DNA of 60,000 bases from Symsagittifera roscoffensis (GCF_963678635.1 NW_026970820.1:2172001-2232000); one strand, 5' to 3'; shown: positions 11,133-24,137, counted from the stretch's first letter. Program-made: numbers and translations. The notes: generated from the sequence alone by a model not told the origin.

Positions 11133-12754
11133 GGGGCAGGGTTGTGTGGTCTATTCTCGAATTTAGTTATTTGCATCGCGTGGGGAAGAATACGAACAGC
11201 GCTCAACGCACTCGCAGAAAGAGCACCCTGCGGGTGCTCTTTTTGCTCGAGAACTGTAAGTCGATTTAAATCTTACATATTTCGTCCGAAATTCAACTTT
11301 TTTTCTAGTTGTTCTCAGTTAAACTCCCATGATACCTCAAATTATATTCCTGGAAGGGCATTTTTATAAGTCACTCTGTGGTTCGATCAATTAACTACCA
11401 AATACGTTTTGTTTTACGAAATGGACTGTTTCAACGAAAACAAGTTTTCGGAAACAGTCCAAATTTTAAATTATGATCCCAAATACAAACAAAGAGAAAT
11501 CTAATACGTTGGTTAAACTTACAGAGCCCAGCCCATGTCTTTGTGTTTATTGACTGTTCAAACACATAACAACTATGATAAAAACAATATTATTAAAATA
11601 AAAACAAAACAAATAATCGAGAAAGAAATTTAAGTTTATCAAAAAAATATGCAAAAAAATCACTTATTTCTTTTTTTAAATATCACAAAAACCTCAGTTT
11701 GAAAATGATGATACCTGAGAGGCCCGTTTTGACGCGTTACTACAGTTTAGGCACGTTTTGACTTCGCAACTCACAATGATCGATTAACTTTTACGTTTGT
11801 TTTACAAACACGCTTTTTTTTACCACAATCGAAATTTCATTACTTCTGAACCTCTTGAACAAATTGATGAAAATTTTTGCATCAAAACTAACTTGTCAAG
11901 GGTTTTTGAGGTATATAAAAATTGTCTCCAGTTAAATACTGATTTTTTGGCTAATTTTTGAAAAAAAATTAAAAAATTTGACAAAAAAAATTTTTTTTTT
12001 CAGATTTGGCGATCAAAAAGTGCCTTCTATGATGGACCAGCAAAAAATTTGTTTTTAGGTCATAAGTTTGGCTCACTAGGGTATACAAACTGGCAAAATG
12101 TTTATAATAAAAAAGTTTACAAGAACAGTGATTTTTTGAAAAAAAAAGAAAAAAACGTAAAAAAATCAGTTTTTGGCGGGAAAATTCTCAAAAAATCAAA
12201 AATCAAGTTTTCTCTCTCCTTACTCCAATAAATTAATTCGGCCACGACAATCATTTTTTGTGATCAGTAAAAATGTCAAAAAACGACCGGAACATTGACT
12301 TTTTTGAAATTTGACAAAAAACTTCAAAAAAACCGCAAAAAAACATCAAAAATCTCGAAAAAATTGCAGAAAAAAGTTTGCCAAAAAATACACCATTCGA
12401 CTCCCTCAACTGTGCTAGTGTCCAAAAAAAACATCACTTTTTCGCATTTTCTCAACCAAAATTGAGTTATTGGGACATTTTTGAAAAAAATCGTGATTTC
12501 GACCAAAAAAAACGCCCCTTTTTCCCCAAAAAGTGCAACTCATAACATTATTTCGGAAAAACGCCTTCCCAAGTTATATCTTAGAATTTTGTCCTCTACC
12601 TACATGCAAAGTTTGAAGAAATTTTATACTGCCGTTTTCGAGAACTTGAATAATTTTTTTATTTTCCTAATTAGGTATTTTTTCTAGTTGACCGGCAAGG
12701 AAACCCTACCCTTGCCTAAAGGATTCACAAAGCCGGACCGCGACGACCACCTAG
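11133..12754 (+). repeat. U8: beta-family unit, tail type C (1622 bp)
   Basis: Follows U7 as a second beta copy. The head hairpin is at 11221-11239 and the palindrome at 11423-11460. TTTGGCGGGAAA is at 12172-12183. The tail stem-loop GGCAAGG / CCTTGCC is at 12694-12716. It keeps the segment deleted in U7, so U7-U8 are not an exact recent duplication. Confidence 0.95.
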
Positions 12755-14382
12755 TTGTCACTGTGGCCCCGCTGTATTCTTGACTTTTGAGGAGAAGGTT
12801 CCGCGGGGGGCGGAGCAGGGGAACGCTTAACGCACTCGCAAAAGGAGCACCCTTCGGGTGCTCTTTTTTGCTCGAAAGTTTTCTGAAACGGTATCTGATG
12901 AACTTTGTAAGGTGTCACAAAAGCAACAATACAAAACGTTCTGTATGTGATTAGAAAAGGTCAAAAAAAATTCTCATACTTTCAATGATTGCATCTACAC
13001 CTGATCAGTCTCTAGAGAACTCTAAACCAAAGTAACTTTTGTTTTTCAGTGATTCATGAAGAGGACCGTTCCAACGAAAACAAGTTTTCGGAAACAGTCC
13101 TCATATTTTTTTTCGAGCCCATTGTCAAGTACGTGAACTTTCAATTGTGAATTATAGCTGAATTGGACTTGGAATTTGTCCCAAAAAGGTTAAGTTTGTC
13201 TCAAATTGATTGGAAGCAAAAGAAAAAAAAAAACATTTTTTTTATTTGGAAAAAAAAGTTGAGTCAGAAACGTGAAAAAATCCTTTTTTCAAAGTCATAA
13301 AAAGTAGCTCCAATTTTCTTAAATCACTAGGCTACAATATAAGAACCTGTTTAGGATGGTTTCCATGACCAAAGCCGTAAAATTTCCATATTTAGAGAAA
13401 AGGCAAAAAAAAAACAACTTTTTGGTTAACTCAAAAAGGTAGATAAATCGGGTAAAGTCGTCTTCAAACCTATAGGATCGAAAAGTGATCTAAATAGGGT
13501 ATATATGTAGTGTCCTTGTTAGGTCGCATGCAAAAAACTAGAACAGTTTTGTTGGCCACTTCCGAAATTAAGACTTTTCTTCGAAATTTGGCCATTTTTA
13601 TTTGTAGTAAAATAGTAGTAAAATAGCCGAGAAAAAAAATTGTAAAAACTATAATTTTTATCCAATTTTGACGTTTAAATACTGTATACCTACTAAAATG
13701 TCTATGGCAAGCTCAAATAAGCCATCAAAATTCATTTTTTCTCACTTTTTAAAATTTTTGTTTTTTTGTTATACAATGTTGAGTCAGAAACGTGAAAAAT
13801 CAATTTTTTTCAAAAAGTCAAAACAAAGTGTTCCAATCAATTTGTTTCACTAAAACACACTTTATGAACCTGTTCAGAATGGGTTTTTGTGTTGGAGCCG
13901 AAAATTCACCTATTTTGAGAAAAGTGGAAAAAACACCTTTTTAGTTACAAAAAAACCATCATTTTTGTTGCAGTTTTTGAAAAAACTCAAATTTTTGAGA
14001 GGAAAATTTTTTCTCAAACTTTTATATTTAGGCTCCCCAAACAGTCTACTTTCATCCATTCCTTGTCAATATACCCCATTTTTTGAACCAAAACAGAGTT
14101 AATAGGTGATTTTTATCGAAAAACGTGTTTTTTACCATTTTTGCCCCCCATTTCCCTCTATAAGTCAACACATAACAAAATTTTGGCAAAACGGGGCAAA
14201 AGTGTATCCTTAGAATTTCAATACGGGGCTGCATGCAAAAAATTAGGGAATTCTGACCTCCAGTTTTCGAGAACACGACTTATTCTGCACGAAAGGTAAT
14301 ATAGGTAAATGTTCTTTCGAACCGACGGGGCCCCTTCCCCTGTCTCTGCTGAACGCCAAAGCCGGATGCGGCGGCCACCTAG
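12755..14382 (+). repeat. U9: gamma-family unit, tail type B (1628 bp)
   Basis: Prefix TTGTCACT and class-1 head in the CTGTATTCTTGAC variant. The head hairpin GAGCACCC-TTC-GGGTGCTC is at 12845-12863. The palindrome is at 13063-13100 with left arm GGACCGTTCC, which weakens two pairs. GCATGC copies are at 13526-13531 and 14231-14236. The tail stem-loop GACGGGG / CCCCTGTC is at 14324-14344. The body contains two related segments about 520 bp apart, marked by GAGTCAGAAACGTGAAAAA. Confidence 0.95.
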
Positions 14383-16012
14383 TTGTCACTGTGGCCCCGC
14401 TGTATTCTTGACTTTTGAGGAGAAGGTTCCGCGGGGGGCGGAGCAGGGGAACGCTTAACGCACTCGCAAAAGGAGCACCCTTCGGGTGCTCTTTTTTGCT
14501 CGAAAGTTTTCTGAAACGGTATCTGATGAACTTTGTAAGGTGTCACAAAAGCAACAACACAAAACGTTCTGTATGTGATTAGAAAAGGTCAAAAAAAATT
14601 TTCTCATACTTTCAATGACTGAATCTACACCTGATCAGTCTCTAGAGAACTGTAAACCAAAGTAACTTATGTTTTTCAGTGATTCATGAAGAGGACCGTT
14701 CCAACGAAAACAAGTTTTCGGAAACAGTCCTAATATTTTTCATGGAGCTCATTTTCAAGTACGTGGACTTTCAGTTGTGACTAATACCTGAATTAGACTT
14801 GGAATTTGTCCCAAAAAAGTTAAGTTTGTCTCAAATTGATTAGAAGCAATAGAAAAAAAAAACATTTTTTTTATTTGATAAAAATACTTGAGTTAGAAAC
14901 GTGAAAAATCCCTTTTTTTCAAAAATTCATAAAAAGTAGTTCAATTTGCATTAAATTACCAAACTACAATATATGAACCAGTTCAGATTGGTTTTCATCA
15001 ACAAAGCCGTAAAATTTCCATATTTAGAGAAAAGGCAAAAAAACACCTTTTTGGTTAACTGAAAAAGGTAGATAAATCGGATAAAGTCGTCTTCAAACTT
15101 ATAGGACCGAAAAATGATCTAATTGAGGTATATATGTAGTGTCCCTTGTAAGGTCACATGCAAAAAGGTGAAACAATTGGGGTGGCCACTTCAGAAAACA
15201 AGACTTTTTTTCGGACTTTGGCCATTTTTTTTTGTAGTAAAGTAGTAGTAAGTTACCAGAGAAAAAAAGTTGTAAAAACCAAAATTTTTATCCAATTTTG
15301 ACATTTAAATACTCTATACCTACTAAAATGACTATGGCAAGCTCAAATATGCCATCAAAACTCATTTTTTCTCACTTTTTAAAATTTTTGTTTTTTGGAT
15401 ATAAAATGTTGAGTCAGAAACGTGAAAAATCAGTTTTTTTTCAAAAAGTCAAAAAAAGTTGTTCCAATCAATTTGTTTCACTAAAACACACTTTTTCAGC
15501 TTGTTCAGAATGGTTTTCATGATTAAAGCTGAAACTTTACACATTTTGAGAAAAGTGGAAAAAACACCTTTTTAGTTACAAAAAAACCATCATTTTTGTT
15601 GCAGTTTTTGAAAAAACTCAAAATTTTGAGAGGAAAATTTTCTCTCAAATTTTTTTATTTAGGCTCCCCAAACAGTCTATTTTCATCCATTCCTTGTCAA
15701 TATACCCCATTTTCTCAACCAAAACAGAGTTAATAAGAGATTTTTATCAAAAATCGTGTTTTTTACCATTTTTGCCCCCCATTTCCCCCATAAGTCAACA
15801 CATAACAAAATTTTGGCAAAACGGGGCAAAAGTGTATCCTTAGAATTTCCATACGGGGCTGCATGCAAAAAATTAGGGAATTCTGACCTCCAGTTTTTGA
15901 GAACACGACTTATTCTGCATGAAAAGGGTAAAAGGTAAATGTTCCTTCGAACCGACGGGGCCCCTTCCCCTGTCTCTGCTGAACGCCAAAGCCGGACGCG
16001 GCGGCCACCTAG
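14383..16012 (+). repeat. U10: gamma-family unit, tail type B (1630 bp)
   Basis: Same prefix and head variant as U9. The head hairpin is at 14473-14491 and the palindrome at 14693-14730. The middle GCATGC is ACATGC here; the late copy is at 15861-15866. The internal duplication is clear: AGAAACGTGAAAAATC occurs at 14896 and 15417 (521 bp apart). The tail stem-loop is at 15954-15974. Confidence 0.95.
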
Positions 16013-17638
16013 AGCTTTTTGTGGCCCCGCTGTATTCTTGACTTTTGAGAAGAAGGTTCCGCGGGGGGCGGAGCAGGGGAACGCTTAACGCACTCGCAAA
16101 AGGAGCACCCTTCGGGTGCTCTTTTTTGCTCGAAAGTTTTCTGAAACGGTGGCTGGTGAACTTTGTAAGGTGTCACAAAAGCAACAACACAAAACGTTCT
16201 GAATGTGATTAGAAAAGGTCAAAAAAGACTTCTCATACTTTCAATGTCTAAATCTAAACCTGATCAGTCTCTAGAGAACTCTAAACCAAAGTAACTTATG
16301 TTTTTCAGTGACTCATGAAGAGGACTGTTCCAACGAAAACAAGTTTTCGGAAACAGTCCTGATATTCTTTTTTGAGCCCACTGTCAAGTACGTGGACTTT
16401 CAATTGTGACCTATAACTGAATTGGACTTGGAATTTGTCCCAAAAAGGTTAAGTTTGTCTCAAATTGATTAGAAGCAATAGAAAAAAAAAAACATTTTTT
16501 TATTTGACAAAAATAGTTGAGTCAGAAACGTAAAATAACCCTTTTTCAAAAGTCATCAAAAATAACTCCAATTGGCTTAATTCACTAGGCTACAAAATAT
16601 GAACCTGTTCAGAATGGTTTTCATGACCAAAGCCGTAAAATTTCCATATTTAGAGAAAAGGCAAAAAAACACCTTTTTGGTTAACTCAAAAAAGTAGATA
16701 AATCGGGTAAAGTAGTCTTCAAAGCTTTAGGATGGAAAAGTGATCTAAATAGAGTTTACATGTAGTGTCCTTGTTAGGTCACATGCAAAAAACTAGAACA
16801 GTTTTGTTGGCCACTTCCGCAATTAAGACTTTTTTTTTAAAGTTTGGCCATTTTTATTTGTAGTAAATTAGTAAAAAGGTACCCGAAAAAAAAAGTTGTA
16901 AAAACCAAAATTTTCAACCAGTTTTGACAATTAAATACTCTATACCTACTAAAATGACTATGGCAAGCTCGAATATGCTATCAAAAATCATTTTTTCTCA
17001 CTTTTTATAATTTTTGTTTTTTTGATATACTATGTTGAGTCAGAAACGTGAAAAATCAATTTTTTTCAAAAAGTAAAAAAAAATTGTTCCAATCAATTTG
17101 TTTCACTAAAACATACTTTTTGAACCTGTTCAGAATGCTTTCCATGTTTAAAGCCGAAACCTTACCCATTTTGAGAAAAGGGGAAAAAACACCTTTTTAG
17201 TTACAAAAAAACTATCATTTTTGTTGCAGTTTTTGGAAAAACTCAAATTTTTGAGAGAAAAAATTTTTCTCAAACCTATATATTTAGGCTCCCCAAACAG
17301 TCTACTTTTATCCATTTCTAGTCAATATACCCCATTTTCTCAACCAAAACAGAGTTAATAGGTGATTTTTATCGAAAAACGTGTTTTTTAACATTTTTGC
17401 CCCCCATTTCCCTCTATAAGTCAACACATAACAAAATTTTGGCAAAACGGGGCAAAAGTGTATCCTTAGAATTTCAATACGGGGCTGCATGCAAAAAATT
17501 AGGGAATTCTGACCTCCAGTTTTCGAGAACACGACTTATTCTCCATGAAAAGGGTAATAGGTAATTGTTCCTTCGAACCGACGGGGCCCCTTCCCCTGTC
17601 TCTGCTGAACGCCATAGCCGGACGCGGCGGCCACCTAG
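16013..17638 (+). repeat. U11: gamma-family unit with swapped prefix, tail type B (1626 bp)
   Basis: The prefix is AGCTTTTT instead of TTGTCACT, but from TGTGGCCCCGCTGTATTC onward the head agrees with U9 and U10. The head hairpin is at 16103-16121. The palindrome at 16322-16359 has left arm GGACTGTTCC. The late GCATGC is at 17487-17492 and the tail stem-loop at 17580-17600. This is a clear case of prefix variation independent of the unit that follows it. Confidence 0.95.
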
Positions 17639-19267
17639 TTGTCACTGTGGCCCCGCTAAATCAGTGACTTTGGAAGGAGAAGGTTCCGCGGGGGGCGGAG
17701 CAGGGGAACGCTAAACGCACTCGCAAAAGGAGCACCCTTCGGGTGCTCTTTTTTGCTCGAAAGTTATCTGAAACGGTATCTGATGAACTTTGTAAGGTGT
17801 CACAAAAGCAACAACAAAAAACGTTCTGTATGTGATTAGAAAATGTCAAAAAAGATTACTCATACTTTGAATGACTGAATCTACACCTGATCAGTCTCTA
17901 GAGAACTCTAAACCAAAGTAACTTATGTTTTTCAGTGATTCATGAAGAGGACCGTTCCAACGAAAACAAGTTTTCGGAAACAGTCCTCATATTTTTTTTC
18001 GAGCCCATTGTCAAGTACGTGAATTTTCAATTGTGAATTATAGCTGAATTGGACTTGGAATTTGTCCCAAAAAGGTTAAGTTTGTCTCAAATTGATTAGA
18101 AACAAAAGAAAAAAAACATTTTTTTTTATTTGGAGAAAAAAGTTGAGTCAGAAACGTGAAAAAACCCTTATTTCAAAAGTCATAAAAAGTAGCTACAATT
18201 AGCTTAAATCACTAGGCTACAATATATGAAACTGTTCAGAATGGTTTTCATGACCAAAGCCGTAAAATTTCCATATTTAGAGAAAAGGCAAAAAAAAACA
18301 ACTTTTTGGTTAACTCAAAAAGGTAGATAAATCGGGTAAAGTCGTCTTCAAACCTATAGGATCGAAAAGTGATCTAAATAGGGTATATATGTAGTGTCCT
18401 TGTTAGGTCGCATGCAAAAAACTAGAACAGTTTTGTTGGCCACTTCCGAAATTAAGACTTTTATTCGAAATTTGGCCATTTTTATTTGTAGTAAAATAGT
18501 AGTAAAATAGCCGAGAAAAAAAATGGTAAAAACCATAATTTTTATCCAATTTTGACGTTTAAATACTCTATACCTACTAAAATGTCTATGGCAAGCTCAA
18601 ATAAGCCATCAAAATTCATTTTTTCTCACTTTTTAAAATTTTTGTTTTTTTGATATACAATGTTGAGTCAGAAACGTGAAAAATCAATTTTTTTCAAAAA
18701 GTCAAAACAAAGTGTTCCAATCAATTTGTTTCACTAAAACACACTTTATGATCCTGTTCAGAATAGTTTTTTGGGTTAAAGCCGAAAATTCACCCATTTT
18801 GAGAAAAGTGGAAAAAACACCTTTTTAGTTACAAAAAAAACAATCATTTTTGTTGCAGTTTTTGAAAAAAATCAAATTTTTGAGAGAAAAATTTTTTCTC
18901 AAACCTTTATATTTAGGCTCCCCAAACAGTCTTCTTTCACCCATTCCTCGTCATTATACCCCATTTTTTCAACCAAAACAGAGTTAATAGGTGATTTTTA
19001 TCAAAAAACGTGTTTTTTACCATTTTTGCCCCCCATTTCCCTCTATAAGTCAACACATAACAAAATTTTGGCAAAACGGGGCAAAAGTGTATCCTTAGAA
19101 TTTCAATACGGGGCTGCATGCAAAAAATTAGGGAATTCTGACCTCCAGTTTTCGAGAACACGACTTATTCTGCACGAAAGGTAATATAGGTAAATGTTCT
19201 TTCGAACCGACGGGGCCCCTTCCCCTGTCTCTACTGAACGCCAAAGCCGGACGCGGCGGCCACCTAG
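17639..19267 (+). repeat. U12: gamma-family unit, tail type B (1629 bp)
   Basis: Prefix TTGTCACT with the CTAAATCAGTGAC head variant seen in alpha unit U2, here on a gamma body, so the head is shared across families. The head hairpin is at 17730-17748 and the palindrome at 17949-17986 (GGACCGTTCC). GCATGC copies are at 18410-18415 and 19116-19121. The tail stem-loop is at 19209-19229. Confidence 0.95.
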
Positions 19268-19269
19268 AT

Positions 19270-19282
19270 AGGTCAGTGACCT
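19270..19282. promoter_or_regulatory. Perfect 13-bp palindrome AGGTCAGTGACCT in prefix
   Basis: Three bases after the junction (also 25790-25802 and 35552-35564). The string equals the published inverted-repeat-1 nuclear receptor consensus (AGGTCA-N-TGACCT). No promoter or gene is nearby, so use as a receptor site is speculative; it may instead be a structural end palindrome. Confidence 0.35.
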
Positions 19283-19357
19283 GCGGTGCATGGTTGTTAT
19301 GGGCTTGATTCGTCAGCATTGGCCTGGGGGCCATTAGCTTCAAGACATGTGGCACTC

Positions 19358-19394
19358 GCAGAAAAAGAGCACCCGAAGGGTGCTCTTTTTCTGC
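19358..19394. other. Extended head hairpin, 17-bp perfect stem
   Basis: The left arm runs GCAGAAAAAGAGCACCC, the loop is GAA and the right arm is the exact complement. The T-run after GGGTGCTC is therefore part of the stem. Equivalent stems are at 22576, 24229, 25878 and 35640. In class-1 and beta heads the stem is interrupted by a G-T wobble or a one-base bulge (for example 3146-3164 as core). Confidence 0.9.
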
Positions 19395-20840
19395 TCGAAT
19401 GTCTTGTGAAACGGTATCTGATGAACTTTATAGGGTGTCACAAAAGCAACATGACAAAACGTTCTGTATCTGATCAGTAATGGTCAAAAAAGATTTATGA
19501 CACTTTCAATGACTGAAGCTACACCTGATCGGTCTCTAGAGAACTCTAAAACAAAGTAACTTATATTTTTCAGTGACTCAGGAAGAGGACTGTTTCAACG
19601 AAAACAAGTTTTCGGAAACAGTCCTATTATTTTTCTTGGAGCTTATTTTCAAGTACGTGGGCTTTCAATTGTGACTAATAGCTGAATTAGACTTGGAATT
19701 TGTCCCAAAAAAGTTAAGTTTGTCTCAAATTGATTAGAAGCAATAGAAAAAAAAATTTTTTTTTTATTTGATTAAAATACTTGAGTCAGAAACGTGAAAA
19801 ATCCCTTTTTTTCAAAAAGTCATAAGAAGTAGTTCAGATTGCATTAAATTACCAAACTACAATATATGAACCTGTTCAGATTGGTTTTCATGAACAAAGC
19901 CTTAAAATTTCCATATTTAGAGAAAAGGCAAAAAAACACCTTTTGGTTAACTGAAAAAGGTAGATAAATCGGATAAAGTCGTCTTCAAACCTATAGGACC
20001 GAAAAATGATCTAATTGAGGTATATATGTAGTGTCCCTTGTAAGGTCACATGCAAAAAGGTGAAACAGTTGGGGTGGCCACTTCAGAAAACAAGACTTTT
20101 TTTCGGACTTTGGCCATTTTTTTGTAGTAAAGTAGTAGTAAGTTACCAGAGAAAAAAAGTTGTAAAAACCAAAATTTTTATCCAATTTTGACATTTAAAT
20201 ACTCTATAGCTACTAAAATGGCTATGGCAAGCTCAAATATGCCATCAAAACTCATTTTTTCTCACTTTTTAAATTTTTTGTTTTTTTGATATAAAATGTT
20301 GAGTCAGAAACGTGAAAAATCAGTTTTTTTCAAAAAGTCAAAAAAAGTTGTTCCAATCAATTTGTTTCACTAAAACACAATTTCTCAGCCTGTTCAGAAT
20401 GGTTTTCATGTTTAAAGCTGAAACTTTACACATTTTGAGAAAAGTGGAAAAAATAACTTTTTAGTTACAAAAAAACCATCATTTTTGTTGCATTTTTTGA
20501 GAAAACCTAAATTTTTAAGAAAAACAAATTTTCTTTAACCTACAAAATTGGGCTCCTAAAACAGTCTACTTTCATCCATTCTTCATCAAATTACCCCAAT
20601 TTGTTAACCAAAATAGAGTTACTGAGCCATTTTTACCAAAAAACGTGGTTTTTCCCTGTTTTTCCCGATTTTTCCCACTATAAGTCAACGCATAACAAAA
20701 TTTTGGGAAAACGGAGCAAAAGTGTATCCTTAGAATTGCATTTTAGGCCCGCATGCCAATTTTTATCGAATTCTATCCCGACAATTTTGAGATCAGCACT
20801 TTTTCCGAGCAAATAGTCATACCGTTATAATTCTTTGGCC

Positions 20841-20900
20841 GTTCGGGGCCCCTACCCCAAACTCACTAAACAAAGACGCCGAAGGCGGACGGCCACCTAG
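20841..20900 (+). other. Tail module type F: stem-loop, mini-hairpin, CTAG
   Basis: The first stem is GTT-C-GGGG (20841-20848) with CCCC-A-AAC (20855-20862). The second is CGCC-GAA-GGCG (20877-20887), separated by nine bases (GACGGCCAC) from CTAG at 20897-20900. A hairpin about ten bases upstream of CTRR is the known 3' signature of Helitron elements; the match here is structural. The same module ends U17 and U23. Confidence 0.85.
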
Positions 20901-22484
20901 TTGTCACTGTGGCCCCGCTTTTTTAGTGACTTTTGATGACTAGGTTCCGCGGGGGGCGGAGCAGGGGAACGCTAAACGCACTCGCAAAAAAGACCACCCT
21001 CAGGGTGCTCTTTTTTGCTCGAAAGTCTTGTGAAACGATTTGGAACTGTAAGTATTGGAAGCAGTTACACACAAAACGTTATGCATCTTTGTGATCATAG
21101 TCACAAGTGTTTTTCGACAGCTTCTATCACTCAATCTTGACATGATCTATTTCTAAAATGGCCAAAATAAAGTGATTTTACGTTTTTCAATGATCCTTGA
21201 AGAGGACTGTCTCAACGAAAACAAGTTTTCGGAAACAGTCCTGGTAACTTTTTTTTGATCTCGTTTTCGAGTCTATCGACTTTCAGTCGTAATTAGTAGG
21301 CTAACAGGACCTATATTAGGTATTAAAAAAATTGAGTTTGTATCAAAAGCAAGAGATACAAAAACATGAAAAAAGTTCAAAAAATTTCAAAAATTTAAAA
21401 AATTTGAAAAAATTTTCCAAAAAACTTGATTTTTTGTTTTGTCATAAAATAACAAAAAATTGACGTAAAATGAACTTTCAATAGTCCATTTTGACTAATT
21501 TTTACGATTCAAGCACATTTTAACTTAATAACAACATTAAAAAAACCACTGGAAAGGGTGTTTTTCAGCAAACGCCCTTTTTGACCACACCTACGAAATT
21601 GATAACTTTTTATCTAACAAATATAGAGACCTCGGGTTTTTTGCATTGTAATGGGCATACTGAAGACTACCTCTCGCGTGCTGGAACAAACAATTTTTCT
21701 CTTTAATTTTTCCCGCAATTTCGAATTAGGGCGTTTTTTGGCTAATTTTGGTCCTTTTGGGCGGTAAAAAGTCAAACTTAGAGACAACTGTCAAAAATTC
21801 TGTTATCACATGATAGAGTCAACATGCCATGGCGTACCAGATAGTGTCCTGATTCAGACCAAAATTGCCCTCTAATTGTCCGTGGGGGGAGGAAATTGAA
21901 AATTTTTATTTTTGGCGGGAAAATTTGAAATTTTTCAAAAAAACATTTACTCCACAGACAACGGTTTTAAACTAATGTTGGCATGGTACACAATTTATCG
22001 CTTCATAACTAGGGTCGATTTCTGCCGGGAACATTGATTTTTTAAAAAAATGACCAAAATTTTTGTTGCATTTTTTCAAAAAAATCAAAATTTTGAGAAA
22101 AAAAAAGTTTAAAAATCCTACATATTTAAGCTCCCCAAACTGTCTACTTTCATCCATTCCCTATCAATATAACCCATTTTCTCAACCAAAATCAAGTTAT
22201 GGGGCCAAAAAGTCAAAAAACGTGAAAAAACGACATTTCACGCCCATTTTCGCCCCAAAAGTACCACACATAATGTTTTTTCGGAAAAACGTCACCAGAG
22301 TTTTCGCCTTATCTCAAAAAGTTTCAGGGGGGTTGGCAAAATTTCAGAGGGATCTGACCTACAGTTTTCGAGAACTTGACTTTTTCTGCAAGAAAAGAAT
22401 AAAAGGTAAATGTTCTTTCGAACCGACGGGGCCCCCTTCCCCTGTCTCTACTGAACGCCAAAGCCGGATGCGGCGGCCACCTAG
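20901..22484 (+). repeat. U14: alpha-family unit, tail type B (1584 bp, shortest)
   Basis: Prefix TTGTCACT with the CTTTTTTAGTGAC head variant of U4. The head hairpin at 20992-21010 has the GACCACCC mismatch. The palindrome is at 21204-21241, TTTGGCGGGAAA at 21911-21922 and the tail stem-loop at 22425-22446. Relative to U2 and U4 it lacks a short segment near 21345 (ACCAAAAACATCAAAAGC reduced to ATCAAAAGC); U24 shares this small deletion. Confidence 0.95.
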
Positions 22485-24137
22485 GTCAATCTTTTACCTG
22501 CGGTGCATCGGTGTTTGCGGGTGTAAGTTTTGAAGTGTGGCCTGGGGGCCATTGGCTTCAAGGCATGTGGCACTCGCAGAAAAAGAGCACCCGAAGGGTG
22601 CTCTTTTCTGCTCGAAAACTCTAGGTCAATTAATTTTTTCTTAACCTTCACATTTTGTCAAACATTTTTTGACTTTTCCTTCTTCATTACTCACTGAGAC
22701 TATTAACCATGATCGCTAACTTGCATTGCTGGCTGATTATAATGACAAGTCACTCTGCGCCTTGATCAGTTAACAATGCAAAACATTGTGATTCTTGAAG
22801 AAGACTGTTTCGACGAAAACAAGTTTTCGGAAACAGTCCTGTTAACTTATTTTTGATCTCGTTTTTAAATTTATCGACTTTTAGTTGTTTTCAGTAGGCT
22901 ATTGGACCTGAATTAGGTCCTAAAAGTTAATTTTGTCTCGAAATGATTAGAAGCAATAGAAAAAAAAAAACATTTTTTTTTATTTGATAAATATAGTTGA
23001 AATAGAAACGTGAAAAATCTCTTTTTTTCAAAAGTCATCAAAAATAGTTCCAATTGAATTGAATCACTAGGCTACAATGTATGAACCTGTTCAGAATGGT
23101 TTTCAAGACCAAAGCCGTAAAATTTCCATATTTGGAGAAAAGTAAAAAAAAAACACGTTTTTGGTTAACTCATAAAGGTAGATAAATCGGGTAAAGTCGT
23201 CTTTAAACATAAAGGATCAAAAAATGATTTAATTAGGGCATACATGTAGTGTCCTTGTAAGGCCGCTTGCAAAAAATTACAACAATTGTGGTAGCCACTT
23301 CCGAAAACAAGTCTTTTTTTTTCGAAATTTAGCCAGTTTTATTTGTAGTAAAGTAGTAAAAAGCTACCCGAGAAAAAAAAGTTGTAAAAACCAAAATTTT
23401 CATCCAATTTTGACAATTAAATACTCTAAACCTACTAAAATGACTATGGCAAGCTCGAATATGCTATCAAAACTCATTTTTTCTCACTTTTTAAAATTTT
23501 TGTTTTTTTGATATAAAATGTTGAGTCAGAAACATGAAAAACCAATTTTTCTCAAAAAGTCAAAAAAAGTTGTTCCAATCAAATTGTTTCAATAGGCCAC
23601 GCTTTGTGGACTTGTTTAGAAGTGTTAGCATGATCAAAGCCATAAAATTTCCATATTTAGAGAAAAGACGAAAAAAACACCTTTTTGGTTAATTTTTCCA
23701 AAAAAATGACCAAAAAATTAGGAGACGGTCCTGAAAAAAAAAAAATTTTAAAAACAAAGTAACTCTAATTTCTACACAGTTAGGCTCCCTTAACAGTCTT
23801 CTTTCATCCAATACTAAACAATCTATCCCATTTTTTGGACCCAAATTGAGTTATTGAGTCATTTTAACCAAAAATCGTGTTTCGTTTTTCCGTTTTTGCC
23901 CCCCATTTCCCGCCATAAGTCAACATATAGAGTTTTTCTGGCCAAACGGCGTCAAATCGTATCCTTAGAATTGCATTTTGTAGCCGCATGCCAATTTTAA
24001 AGAAATTCTGACGAAACGTTTTGGAGATCAGCCCCGATTCCGCCGACAGGGGTATAAGGTTATAAGTTACGAGAACCGGCAGGGACCCTACCCTTGCCTC
24101 GCCGTATCTCTGACGCCGAAGCGCGACGACCACCTAG
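22485..24137 (+). repeat. U15: delta-family unit, tail type G (1653 bp, longest of the 1.6-kb class)
   Basis: The prefix GTCAATCTTT leads to TACCTGCGGTGC and a class-2 head with GGCCTGGGGGCC. The extended head hairpin is at 22576-22611. The palindrome at 22802-22839 has two left-side changes (AGACTGTTTC, then GA for AA). The middle GCATGC is GCTTGC; the late copy is at 23986-23991. The tail stem-loop at 24078-24098 pairs GGC-A-GGG with CCC-TT-GCC. The middle of the body is related to gamma (CCTACTAAAATG...TATGGCAAGCTC). Confidence 0.94.

Larger units (their letters stand above)
19268..20900 (+). repeat. U13: gamma-family unit, class-2 head, tail type F (1633 bp)
   Basis: Prefix ATAGGTCAGT then GACCTGCGGTGC; the 13-bp palindrome AGGTCAGTGACCT is at 19270-19282. 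The head hairpin is extended to a perfect 17-bp stem at 19358-19394. The palindrome at 19587-19624 is fully paired (GGACTGTTTC). The late GCATGC is at 20751-20756. The tail stem-loop at 20841-20862 pairs GTTCGGGG with CCCCAAAC (one mismatch), and a mini-hairpin CGCC-GAA-GGCG at 20877-20887 lies nine bases before CTAG. Confidence 0.95.

Noticed and set aside
12000-12010. TTTTTTTTCAG strings as 3' splice sites
   Set aside because: Good matches to nematode-like acceptors, but no coding exon follows and they occur by chance in such T-rich DNA.
15660-15670. TTAGGC telomere repeat in the ATTTAGGCTCCCC string
   Set aside because: Single hexamers only, never tandem; part of the conserved 3' core.
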